Positions 1 to 6,557 of a DNA stretch of 11,360 nt are shown one piece after another; the first letter of the stretch is position 1, and each line of letters starts with the position of its first letter. The notes below the pieces were generated by a model, which made no database searches, was not told where the DNA came from, and saw nothing but the letters and a program-made list of their open reading frames with translations. This DNA is from Cephalothrix simula. Taxonomy: Eukaryota > Nemertea > Palaeonemertea > Archinemertea > Cephalotrichidae. Where the stretch lies: the NCBI GenBank assembly GCA_035591015.1, contig JAXIUW010203509.1, forward strand, positions 1-11,360, read 5' to 3'. A program made the position numbers and the translations under genes.

Positions 1-77
1 ATCCCCTTGCTGGGATTGTTAAGGGCAACGCCCTTAACTATAAATACTCCAATAACAACCTTGCTTAGTTTAATCGG

Positions 78-102
78 GCAAGGCAATTCTCTATTGCCCT
101 GC
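78..102. repeat. Hairpin, left repeat unit 1
   Basis: Arms GCAAGGCAAT and ATTGCCCTGC flank the loop TCTCT. Nine of ten positions are Watson-Crick pairs and the other is a non-canonical A/C on this strand (G/T on the other). It is the counterpart of the perfect hairpin at 10795-10819. Confidence 0.75.
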
Positions 103-158
103 TGGGTGAAACCCTTGACATTGCTGCCCCAAAAGCAACCTTGCTTACTGACACGGGT

Positions 159-183
159 GCAAGATGATTCTCTATCGTTTTGC
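159..183. repeat. Hairpin, left repeat unit 2 (partly decayed)
   Basis: Arms GCAAGATGAT and ATCGTTTTGC flank the loop TCTCT. The left arm is identical to that of the perfect right-hand hairpins at 10632 and 10714. The right arm has drifted, leaving two imperfect pairs. It lies 81 nt from the hairpin at 78. Confidence 0.65.
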
Positions 184-339
184 CTCTTGCTGGGCGAAGT
201 CTTTGATTATGAATATAATTGTCTTTTGGGTAGATAATTTTATCTGCATATGGGATTCTCTGGAAGAAGTGGGCGTTATTGCAGAGTCTTATAGAAGTAA
301 TTGCGGCGAGCTATTGGTCGTTTGTTGTTCTGAGCGGAG

Positions 340-366
340 TTGCTTTATGAATATTGAAGCTATAAT
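340..366 (+). promoter_or_regulatory. Possible sigma-70-type promoter for the amino-sugar operon
   Basis: A perfect TATAAT box lies at 361-366, with TTGCTT at 340-345 as a possible -35 and a 15-nt spacer, shorter than ideal. It sits 30 bp before the first gene, which fits a short leader. This is inferred from consensus alone; another TATAAT at 214-219 lacks a good -35. No purine-rich SD is visible in the leader (367-395). Confidence 0.35.
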
Positions 367-395
367 TCTGGGCCTCACCTTATCTAAATCTTTTT

Positions 396-1616
396 ATGAA
401 AGCTATTATCTTGGCTGCTGCTGCGGCTAATCGTTTACAGCCCTTTGATGAAACTCGCCCAAAGTGCATGTTGCCTGTGTTGGGCAAGCCGTTATTAGAG
501 CGCACTATAGAAGGTTTGGCCGGCATAGGTGTGCATGAGATACTAATAGTCATCAATCACCATAAAAATAAAATTATCAATAACTTGAATATCCCGGCCG
601 ATACTTATGTTGAATGGATAGAGCAAGATGACCTAGACGGAACAGGGGCGGCATTGGCTTTATGTGAGCCTCATATTACTTCAGATTCAGAACACTTTAT
701 AGTTTTGAATGGTAGTGTTTTGGCGCGACGGCGGATGCTGAACGGCTTAATGCATCAGCATATGCAGTCAGGCTTGGCGGTAGCTGCGCTGAGTTTGCCG
801 CCACATTCAATAGGCTTTGGAAATGTGTATATCGATCAAGATATGAGCATTACACGGCTGATTGATAATCGTGATGATCCGAATTTATCTAATTATGTAC
901 TTAGTGGAGCATTTATTCTTAACCGAAGTTTCTTCAAGGTGTTGCAAGGTTGCAATCACGATATTTATCAGGCCATGCAAAAAATTATTGCCGAAAAAAA
1001 ATTAAAGGGCTCAATTTGGGAAGGTGCATGGATTGATATTCGCTTGCCTTGGGACATTTTACGTGCCAATCAAATGTTGATGGAAGGTTGGCGATATAGT
1101 CATATAGATCAATCAGTAAGGCTAGAAGGCCATGTTTATATAACGGGGCCGGTGCATATTGAGGCTGGCGTTAGCCTTAAGGCTGGAGCAGTTGTCCGAG
1201 GCCCGGCTTATATTGGTAAAAACAGCTTTATTGGTAATAATGCTCTGATTCGTGAGCACACGGTACTCGGCAAGAATACGATTGTCGGCTACGGTTCAGA
1301 GCTTACCAACTGCGAAATTTTTGATTCAACCATGATTGGCCGATTATCATTTATTGGCGACTCGGTGATTGGTGAAAACGTTAATTTAGGAACCGGAACC
1401 ACAACCAGCACACAGCAATTAGGCAAGAAAAGCATACGAGTTGAGATGCTTAATGAAACTATTGACTCGGGAAAGACCAAGCTGGGAGCCTTTGTGGGCG
1501 ACAATGTGATTATTGGTCCACGCCAAGTGCTAGCACCGGGAACATTGATTAAGTCTGCGACTCAAATAGAGGGAATGGTTACTCTGCGCTCTAATCTCAG
1601 ACAAAATAATACTTAA
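396..1616 (+). CDS. GlmU-like sugar-phosphate nucleotidyltransferase / left-handed beta-helix acyltransferase, active-site motifs altered
   Basis: This 406-residue protein has an N-terminal GT-A-like nucleotidyltransferase domain (about 1-230) and a C-terminal hexapeptide-repeat beta-helix (about 238-390). It resembles archaeal-type bifunctional enzymes that activate glucosamine-1-phosphate to UDP-GlcNAc. Supporting segments are TRPKCMLPVLGKPLLE (20-35), QDDLDGTGAAL (77-87), WIDIRLPWDIL (212-222), IGDSVIGENVNLG (320-332) and KLGAFVGDNVIIG (362-374). The start is fixed by the canonical first strand MKAIILA; no SD precedes it. Oddly, the LAAGxGTR signature reads LAAAAANR (6-13), the metal-binding NGD reads NGS (105-107), EKP is replaced by DNR (157-159), and the His expected before the LSxxGDS motif is Arg316. 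Arg13, Lys23 and Asp214 are kept. glmS follows after 9 bp, so the two are probably co-transcribed. The family is clear, but catalytic activity is doubtful. It may be a regulatory or structural homologue or use another substrate. Confidence 0.9.
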   Translation: MKAIILAAAAANRLQPFDETRPKCMLPVLGKPLLERTIEGLAGIGVHEILIVINHHKNKIINNLNIPADTYVEWIEQDDLDGTGAALALCEPHITSDSEHFIVLNGSVLARRRMLNGLMHQHMQSGLAVAALSLPPHSIGFGNVYIDQDMSITRLIDNRDDPNLSNYVLSGAFILNRSFFKVLQGCNHDIYQAMQKIIAEKKLKGSIWEGAWIDIRLPWDILRANQMLMEGWRYSHIDQSVRLEGHVYITGPVHIEAGVSLKAGAVVRGPAYIGKNSFIGNNALIREHTVLGKNTIVGYGSELTNCEIFDSTMIGRLSFIGDSVIGENVNLGTGTTTSTQQLGKKSIRVEMLNETIDSGKTKLGAFVGDNVIIGPRQVLAPGTLIKSATQIEGMVTLRSNLRQNNT

Positions 1617-1625
1617 TAAAATTAA

Positions 1626-3452
1626 ATGTGTGGAATTTGTGGGATAGTCTCTACCCGAGGCAACATAGTTAAAGAGCTTTACAATGGTATTCTTAATCTT
1701 GAATACCGTGGCTACGATTCATGTGGCTTGGGAGTGCTTAATTCAAGCCGAATAGTTGTCCGTAAAAATGTTGGCTGTGTTCCTGAAGTTAATGCTCGTG
1801 AAGGATTAGATCGACTTAATTCATCGGTGGGTATTGCGCATACACGCTGGGCGACTCATGGCAAGGTTAGTAAGATTAATGCTCATCCGCAGTTATCCTT
1901 TGATAAGTCCTTTGCTATTGTTCACAACGGAGTAATTAATAATCATCTAAGTCTCAAAAAAGAGATTGAGGCTCGTGGCGTCCGCTTCGAATCCGAAACC
2001 GATACCGAAGTTTTCGCTAATCTACTTGCCTTATACTATTCTGACACGAACAGTCTTGAAGAAGCCTTGCTCAAGGCTACTCAGCGTGTTGAGGGCTACT
2101 TTGCGGTCATCTTTATATCTACACATGATAAATCTAGAATCCTCGGCGTGCGGAAGGGGTCTCCATTAATGCTTGGAGTAGGCTCAGAACGCATGTTTGT
2201 AGCCTCTGATTCCAGTGCTTTTTTGCCCTACACCCGTGAAGCAGTGGCTATTGAAGATGGTGAATGGTTAAGCATCAGTCCTAAGGGCTACACTCTCAGA
2301 AAGATTAAATCACAGAAAAAGTTACGGCGCAATCCATTTCAAATTGAATGGAGCATTGAAACATCTCGTAAAGATGGCTACGCCCATTACATGCTTAAGG
2401 AGATTTTTGAACAGCCGTCAACTATTAAAAGCGCCATGAACATTGAGCAGCAAAGTATTGCTCAATTAGCTACCATGATTGAAGAAGCTCGGCAAACTTA
2501 TTTGATTGGCATTGGAACTACTTATTATGTGGCTATAGTTGGGCAATACTTGTTCTCGCAGCTGGCTGGAACCTATATTCCGGCGATTAGCTCTGACGAA
2601 TTTCCGCATCTAGCTTTTGCTGGTTCTGGTGATTTGGTTGTTGCCATATCACAATCAGGAGAAACCTTTGATACTCGCCAAAGTATAGAGCTAGCTCATA
2701 AAAATAACAGCAAAGTGGCCAGCATTATTAATGTGATGGGTTCATCAATCTCTATGCGTAGCGACTTTGTGATTTACCAAGGTTCTGGCCCAGAAATATC
2801 TGTAGTTTCGACTAAATCTGCCTTGGCCCAAATGATTATTCTGCTACGTACGGCCATTTTGGTTGGAGAGCACAATGGCCATCTCAAGCAAAATACTGCC
2901 AAAAAGATTCTCAAAGTGCTTGATAATGGTTTTCCGAACAAAGTTCAGGATGCTCTTAACGAACTTTCAGGACAGGTGCGTAATTTTGCCCGTAAGACGT
3001 CAGTATTTAATAAGTGGTTCTTCTTAGGGCGAGGCATTTATCATCCGATAGCTCTTGAAGCCGCCCTCAAAATGAAAGAGATTACCTATTATCTTGTTGA
3101 AGGCATGGGCACCGGCTTTCTTAAACATGGAACATTAGCCGTGGTTGATAAAAACATCGCCTGCCTCTTCTTTGTGCCTCATCCTAAACTGCGTGAGCTT
3201 AATAAAGTTACCTTGTCATCCATCTCAGAAGTCAAAGCTCGTGGCGGGCCTTGCTTTGGAATAGTGTTTCAAGAAGATACCCAAGCTCAAGAACTGCTTG
3301 ATGAAGTAATCACCATCCCTGATTGCATCCCTGAGCTAGCTCCCTTTCTACAGCTAGTCATTGCCCAGCTCTTCGCTTACTTTTCAGCCAATGCCCTTGG
3401 GCACAGCATTGATCGACCGCGTAATCTCGCTAAATCTGTTACTGTGGAATAA
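1626..3452 (+). CDS. glmS: Glutamine-fructose-6-phosphate aminotransferase (isomerizing), GlmS
   Basis: GlmS is a cytoplasmic enzyme converting fructose-6-phosphate and glutamine to glucosamine-6-phosphate and glutamate, the first committed step to UDP-GlcNAc. At 608 residues it has the usual family length. The glutaminase domain (about 1-225) begins MCGICGIV, so Cys2 becomes the N-terminal nucleophile. It also shows YRGYDS (28-32), HTRWATHG (72-79), HNG (100-102) and SETDTE (123-128). Two SIS domains follow (about 280-410 and 455-590), with SQSGET (342-347), STKSA (395-399), LGRG (467-470), Lys482/Glu485 in LKMKE, His501 in LKHG and the tail PRNLAKSVTVE with Lys603. All isomerase residues known from E. 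coli GlmS are present. Differences are IGIGTT where ACGTS is usual (294-299) and GFLKHG for GELKHG (497-502). It starts 9 bp after the GlmU-like gene without an SD, suggesting coupled expression. No glmS ribozyme is possible in so short a gap. Its stop is TAA at 3450-3452. Confidence 0.97.
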   Translation: MCGICGIVSTRGNIVKELYNGILNLEYRGYDSCGLGVLNSSRIVVRKNVGCVPEVNAREGLDRLNSSVGIAHTRWATHGKVSKINAHPQLSFDKSFAIVHNGVINNHLSLKKEIEARGVRFESETDTEVFANLLALYYSDTNSLEEALLKATQRVEGYFAVIFISTHDKSRILGVRKGSPLMLGVGSERMFVASDSSAFLPYTREAVAIEDGEWLSISPKGYTLRKIKSQKKLRRNPFQIEWSIETSRKDGYAHYMLKEIFEQPSTIKSAMNIEQQSIAQLATMIEEARQTYLIGIGTTYYVAIVGQYLFSQLAGTYIPAISSDEFPHLAFAGSGDLVVAISQSGETFDTRQSIELAHKNNSKVASIINVMGSSISMRSDFVIYQGSGPEISVVSTKSALAQMIILLRTAILVGEHNGHLKQNTAKKILKVLDNGFPNKVQDALNELSGQVRNFARKTSVFNKWFFLGRGIYHPIALEAALKMKEITYYLVEGMGTGFLKHGTLAVVDKNIACLFFVPHPKLRELNKVTLSSISEVKARGGPCFGIVFQEDTQAQELLDEVITIPDCIPELAPFLQLVIAQLFAYFSANALGHSIDRPRNLAKSVTVE

Positions 3453-3482
3453 CCCTGTTCGGAGGTAAATCATCTACTAATG

Positions 3483-3569
3483 CTAGAGATGCTGTTTTTG
3501 TTCTCTATCTAAGGGGGCTTTATCTAAGAGCATTCCGTCTAAAAATATTGCATCTAACACTTGGCGCAT
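3483..3569 (-). CDS. Possible 28-residue peptide with a five-residue xxxLD repeat (doubtful)
   Basis: On the minus strand an ATG at 3569-3567 opens 28 codons ending in TAG at 3485-3483. Residues 4-23 fall into a five-residue rhythm in which Leu-Asp recurs every fifth position: VLD, FLD, LLD, PLD. The rhythm comes from the 15-nt-spaced TTAGAT/TTAGAC motif. Only a weak GAAAGA stretch lies upstream. It is antisense to transcription running past glmS. It could be a real small peptide, a remnant of a repeat protein, or chance coding within a DNA repeat. I do not recognise it. Confidence 0.15.
   Translation of the reverse strand: MRQVLDAIFLDGMLLDKAPLDREQKQHL
3498..3511 (+). repeat. 14-bp direct repeat TTGTTCTCTATCTA, copy 1
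   Basis: An exact 14-base match to 9680-9693. The two copies bracket the hsdMSR operon and both lie in intergenic DNA. The upstream sequence is also similar if a short gap is allowed (ATGCT, then a T-rich stretch). The core TTCTCTAT is also the loop region of the flanking hairpin repeats. Confidence 0.6.
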
Positions 3570-3573
3570 CTAA
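3507..3573. repeat. Short array of (A/G)TCTAA at 15-nt intervals
   Basis: The hexamer occurs at 3507, 3522, 3537, 3552 and 3568, a spacing of 15, 15, 15 and 16 nt. The bases between copies are not conserved. Fifteen nucleotides is five codons, as in DNA once coding a pentapeptide-repeat protein, but only broken frames remain on the + strand. A protein-binding array is the alternative. Confidence 0.6.
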
Positions 3574-3672
3574 TCTTTCAGGTTATGGCTAGGTTGCACC
3601 CAGTTTTGATAGTCAACAATATTATCTACAAAGCCATCTCTAAGCACTTGTGAATGGCTTAAATTTAGTACG

Positions 3673-3704
3673 AAGGAACCGCCTGCATTCGTTCCTTTTT
3701 TTGG
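3673..3704 (+). terminator. Intrinsic terminator between glmS and hsdM
   Basis: Stem AAGGAAC (3673-3679) and GTTCCTT (3691-3697) enclose an 11-nt loop, followed by a run of T to 3702. It lies about 220 nt after glmS and 78 nt before hsdM. It should end read-through from the amino-sugar operon and separate it from the restriction operon. It also argues against an hsdM start at the in-frame ATG at 3650, upstream of the hairpin. Confidence 0.7.
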
Positions 3705-3722
3705 ATAAAGTTGCTATTGTAG

Positions 3723-3751
3723 TGCGACAAATAATTGTTTGCGATTATATA
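3723..3751 (+). promoter_or_regulatory. Weak candidate promoter for hsdMSR
   Basis: TATATA at 3746-3751 lies 17 nt after TGCGAC (3723-3728), a poor -35 match. The region between the terminator and hsdM is AT-rich and must contain the operon's promoter if the terminator works. The exact hexamers are a guess. Confidence 0.25.
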
Positions 3752-3781
3752 GTTCTTAAAAAAATATCAACAGAGACAAGC

Positions 3782-5335
3782 ATGGGCGGCGACTTCAAAA
3801 AAACCCTCTGGAAGGCAGCAGATAAACTGCGAGCGCAAGTGGATGCTGCTGAGTATAAGCACATCGTCCTTGGGCTGATCTTTCTTAAATACATCTCTGA
3901 TACCTTTGTCAAACAGCAAGGTAGGGTGAAGAGCATGGTCTCTGAACCGTCCTCTGAGTACTTCATCAGTGAAGACCCGGCAAAGTATGCAGAAGAACTG
4001 GAAGAGCGTGACTATTACACTAAAGACAACGTATTTTGGGTGCCCCAAGTAGCACGCTGGGAAACTTTAAGAGCTAAGGCGAAACAACCTGATATCGGTT
4101 CTCTGATTGATGACGCTATGACCACCATTGAGAAAGAGAACCCCTCACTGCGTGGAAAATTAGACAAGCGATTTGGTCGTACTCAATTGGGGCAAGGTGT
4201 TCTGGGTGAGTTGTTAGATTTGGTTTCTACCATCGGTTTTGCTGACAAGTACGACTCTTCAGACCTTCTCGGAGAGGTGTACGAATACTTCTTGGGCCAG
4301 TTTGCATCAGCAGAAGGTAAGAATGGCGGACAGTTCTACACCCCCGCTCATGTGGTTAAGACTCTGGTTGCAGTGCTTTGTCCTAATTCTGGTCGTGTCT
4401 ATGACCCTTGCTGTGGTTCTGGCGGAATGTTTGTACAAAGCGAAGAATTTGTGAAAGCACACGGTGGTCGTTTGGATGACATCTCTATCTACGGACAAGA
4501 AAGTAACCCCACTACATGGCGACTAGCGGCAATGAACCTTGCCATTCGTGGGTTCTCTGCAGACTTGGGTAAAGAACCTGCAGACACCTTTGCTCGCGAT
4601 CAATTCCCCGATAAAAAGTTTGACTACATCATGGCCAATCCACCTTTCAACATCTCTGATTGGAGTGGTGAGAAGTATGATAGTGATCCACGGTGGAAGT
4701 TTGGACGTCCACCTGCAGGTAATGCGAACTACGCATGGCTACAGCACATATTGTGGAAGTTGCGCCCGGGCGGCTTGGCAGGAGTTGTGCTTGCTAATGG
4801 TTCAATGAGTACCAATACAGGTGGTGAAGGCCAGATACGAGAAGCGATGGTGCGCGGTGATGTGGTTGAAGTTATGGTTGCATTGCCGGGACAGTTGTTC
4901 TTCAACACCCAAATACCGGCGTGTTTGTGGTTTTTGACCAACGACAAGACCAGGAATGGCCGCGACCGCAGAGCTGAGACGCTGTTTATTGATGCCCGTA
5001 AGTTAGGAACAATGGAAACACGCGTTTTTAAGGTATTAACAGGCAAAGACATCGCTAAGATTGCAGATACCGTTCAATCATGGAAAACGGGTGAGGGTTA
5101 CCAAGACGTTGCGGGGTTTTGTAAGTCAGCGTCTTTAGAAGAGATTGAGAAGAATGGATTTGTGCTAACGCCGGGGCGATATGTGGGTGCAGAAGATATC
5201 CAAGATAAGCAAAATTTTGAAGAATTGTTTGCACGACTCACTCAATCACTAATCAAGTTGAAGCGACAGGGAATGGTGCTTGATGGGGAAATTGAGAAAA
5301 ATATTCGAAACATAGGATTGTGGGATGGTGAGTAG
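3782..5335 (+). CDS. hsdM: Type I restriction-modification system methyltransferase subunit HsdM
   Basis: HsdM is the N6-adenine methyltransferase subunit of a Type I system; with HsdS it methylates the host's recognition sites using SAM. From the start chosen here it is 517 residues. The N-terminal helical domain (about 1-150) begins MGGDFKKTLWKAADKLR, the typical family start. GQFYTP (184-188 region) introduces the catalytic domain. SAM-binding motif I is DPCCGSGGM (208-216) and the adenine-methyltransferase motif IV is NPPF (286-289), all intact. An in-frame ATG at 3650 would add 44 residues, but that stretch spans a terminator and is not family-like, so 3782 is preferred. AGAGAC just upstream is a weak SD. 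The last codons overlap hsdS by 11 bp, indicating translational coupling. The length and motifs are normal, so it is probably functional. Confidence 0.96.
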   Translation: MGGDFKKTLWKAADKLRAQVDAAEYKHIVLGLIFLKYISDTFVKQQGRVKSMVSEPSSEYFISEDPAKYAEELEERDYYTKDNVFWVPQVARWETLRAKAKQPDIGSLIDDAMTTIEKENPSLRGKLDKRFGRTQLGQGVLGELLDLVSTIGFADKYDSSDLLGEVYEYFLGQFASAEGKNGGQFYTPAHVVKTLVAVLCPNSGRVYDPCCGSGGMFVQSEEFVKAHGGRLDDISIYGQESNPTTWRLAAMNLAIRGFSADLGKEPADTFARDQFPDKKFDYIMANPPFNISDWSGEKYDSDPRWKFGRPPAGNANYAWLQHILWKLRPGGLAGVVLANGSMSTNTGGEGQIREAMVRGDVVEVMVALPGQLFFNTQIPACLWFLTNDKTRNGRDRRAETLFIDARKLGTMETRVFKVLTGKDIAKIADTVQSWKTGEGYQDVAGFCKSASLEEIEKNGFVLTPGRYVGAEDIQDKQNFEELFARLTQSLIKLKRQGMVLDGEIEKNIRNIGLWDGE

Positions 5336-6557
5336 TCTAGTTCGCCTTGCAGATATTTGTACAGATATTTCTTACGGTTTTACTGCTAGTGCTATTGAAG
5401 AAGATACCGGCACTAAATTTCTTAGAATCACTGACATACAGGGCGGTAAAGTAGATTGGAGCACAGTACCTTTTTGTGAAATTGACTGCAAATCCAAGAC
5501 AAATAATCTATTACTCGAGAACGATATTGTTGTCGCTCGGACGGGTAATAGTACGGGAGAAAATTATCTTTTTTCAGGTGAATCATCCGCAGTTTTTGCT
5601 TCATATTTAATTCGCTTCAGAGTCGATTCGTCCGCTGCTCATCCAAAATTCGTTTGGTATCAGATGAGGAGTAAAGAATGGTGGAATTTCATTGGTAGAG
5701 CCAAGACAGGTTCCGCACAGGCAGGTGCTAATGCCAAAATTTTGGGCACTTATGAGTTGCACCTTCCTGCCGAAGCAGACCAAAAAGCAATTGCTCACAT
5801 CCTTGGCAGTCTAGACGATAAGATAGAACTCAACCAAAAGATGAATCAAACACTTGAAGATATCGCCAAGGCAATCTTTAAGTCATGGTTTGTAGACTTT
5901 GATCCTGTGCGAGCAAAGGCAGAGGGTCGCTCCACAGGTCTGCCTCCAGAAATCAGCGCTTTGTTTCCTGATGAATTGGTGGATTCGGAGATCGGGGAAA
6001 TTCCGAAGGGGTGGGAGATACTCAAAGTTAAAGACGAAGCAATTCGGCAAAAGATTGGAAAACTTTACAGTAATAAAATAGTGGAAGAGGCAGGACGAAT
6101 ACCCGTACTTGATCAGTCAGATGATGGAATCATTGGTTATCACTCTAATAAAGAGTTCGTAAGAGCGAGTCTGGATTGTCCTGTTTTTACATTTGCAAAT
6201 CATACTTGCAAGATGCGTTTACTTTTTGAAAATTTCAGCGTAATTCAGAATGTTATCCCTATTAAATCAAAGTCTTACCCCGTGATTTGGTTCTACCTAA
6301 GAACATTGGGCATTAAACAGCTTGAGGAATACAAGGGACATATTCCAGACTTTATGGATACCCAACTCTGCTTTCCAACGGTGCGACTAGCAGAAGTGCT
6401 AGATACATTGCTCAGACCCTTTTTTCATCGAATCTACTTTGCTAAAAAAGAAATTGATGTTCTCTCCGAACTAAGAGACACCCTTTTACCAAAACTCATC
6501 TCAGGTGAAGTCCGCATCCCTAACGCTGAGAAATTTCTTGAAGAGGCAGGTGTCTAA
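5325..6557 (+). CDS. hsdS: Type I restriction-modification system specificity subunit HsdS
   Basis: HsdS reads the bipartite DNA target for both the methyltransferase and restriction complexes. It has 410 residues in the usual order. Target-recognition domain 1 is about 1-150. The central conserved helix is about 152-200, with QKAIAHILGSLDDKIELNQ and then FKSWFVDFDPVRAKAEG. Target-recognition domain 2 is about 225-365. The distal conserved helix is about 375-405 (EIDVLSELRDTLLPKLISGEVRI). The two helices give the known pseudo-symmetric spacing. The ATG at 5325 lies inside the end of hsdM, with AGGA at 5314-5317 as SD; the TAA at 5555+1000 region ends at 6557, sharing one base with the hsdR ATG. 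The two recognition domains look unrelated, as expected for an asymmetric target. The target sequence cannot be read from the protein. No inverted hsdS fragments or recombinase occur here, so there is no sign of shuffling. Confidence 0.95.
   Translation: MVSSLVRLADICTDISYGFTASAIEEDTGTKFLRITDIQGGKVDWSTVPFCEIDCKSKTNNLLLENDIVVARTGNSTGENYLFSGESSAVFASYLIRFRVDSSAAHPKFVWYQMRSKEWWNFIGRAKTGSAQAGANAKILGTYELHLPAEADQKAIAHILGSLDDKIELNQKMNQTLEDIAKAIFKSWFVDFDPVRAKAEGRSTGLPPEISALFPDELVDSEIGEIPKGWEILKVKDEAIRQKIGKLYSNKIVEEAGRIPVLDQSDDGIIGYHSNKEFVRASLDCPVFTFANHTCKMRLLFENFSVIQNVIPIKSKSYPVIWFYLRTLGIKQLEEYKGHIPDFMDTQLCFPTVRLAEVLDTLLRPFFHRIYFAKKEIDVLSELRDTLLPKLISGEVRIPNAEKFLEEAGV

Larger units (their letters stand above)
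1..205. repeat. Left hairpin-repeat block, inverted relative to the array near 10692-10896
   Basis: The block is built from about 81-bp units. Its first 38 bases are the exact reverse complement of 10859-10896. The match continues collinearly with scattered differences to about position 205, covering two full units that pair with roughly 10692-10896. Each unit contains a hairpin with 10-nt arms and a 5-nt TCTCT loop (78-102 and 159-183), a small GGGC/GCCC or GGGT/ACCC hairpin (22-34, 103-115) and a CAACCTTGCTTA segment. Short open frames across the block are by-products of the repeat. The window begins inside a copy, so the true outer edge is not visible. Confidence 0.85.

Noticed and set aside
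7-430. Two overlapping + strand open frames (7-237 and 164-430) as genes
   Set aside because: Both run through the hairpin repeat. Their residues follow the repeat units, there is no domain or SD, and the second overlaps the well-supported gene at 396.
1617-1625. glmS ribozyme or riboswitch
   Set aside because: Only 9 bp separate glmS from the preceding gene, with no room for the ribozyme.
3650-3781. Longer hsdM start at the ATG at 3650
   Set aside because: The extra 44 codons cross the intrinsic terminator and do not resemble HsdM; the family start MGGDFKKTLW is at 3782.
5325-6557. Phase-variable or shuffling HsdS
   Set aside because: No simple-sequence tract, second hsdS fragment, inverted repeat or recombinase is seen at the locus.
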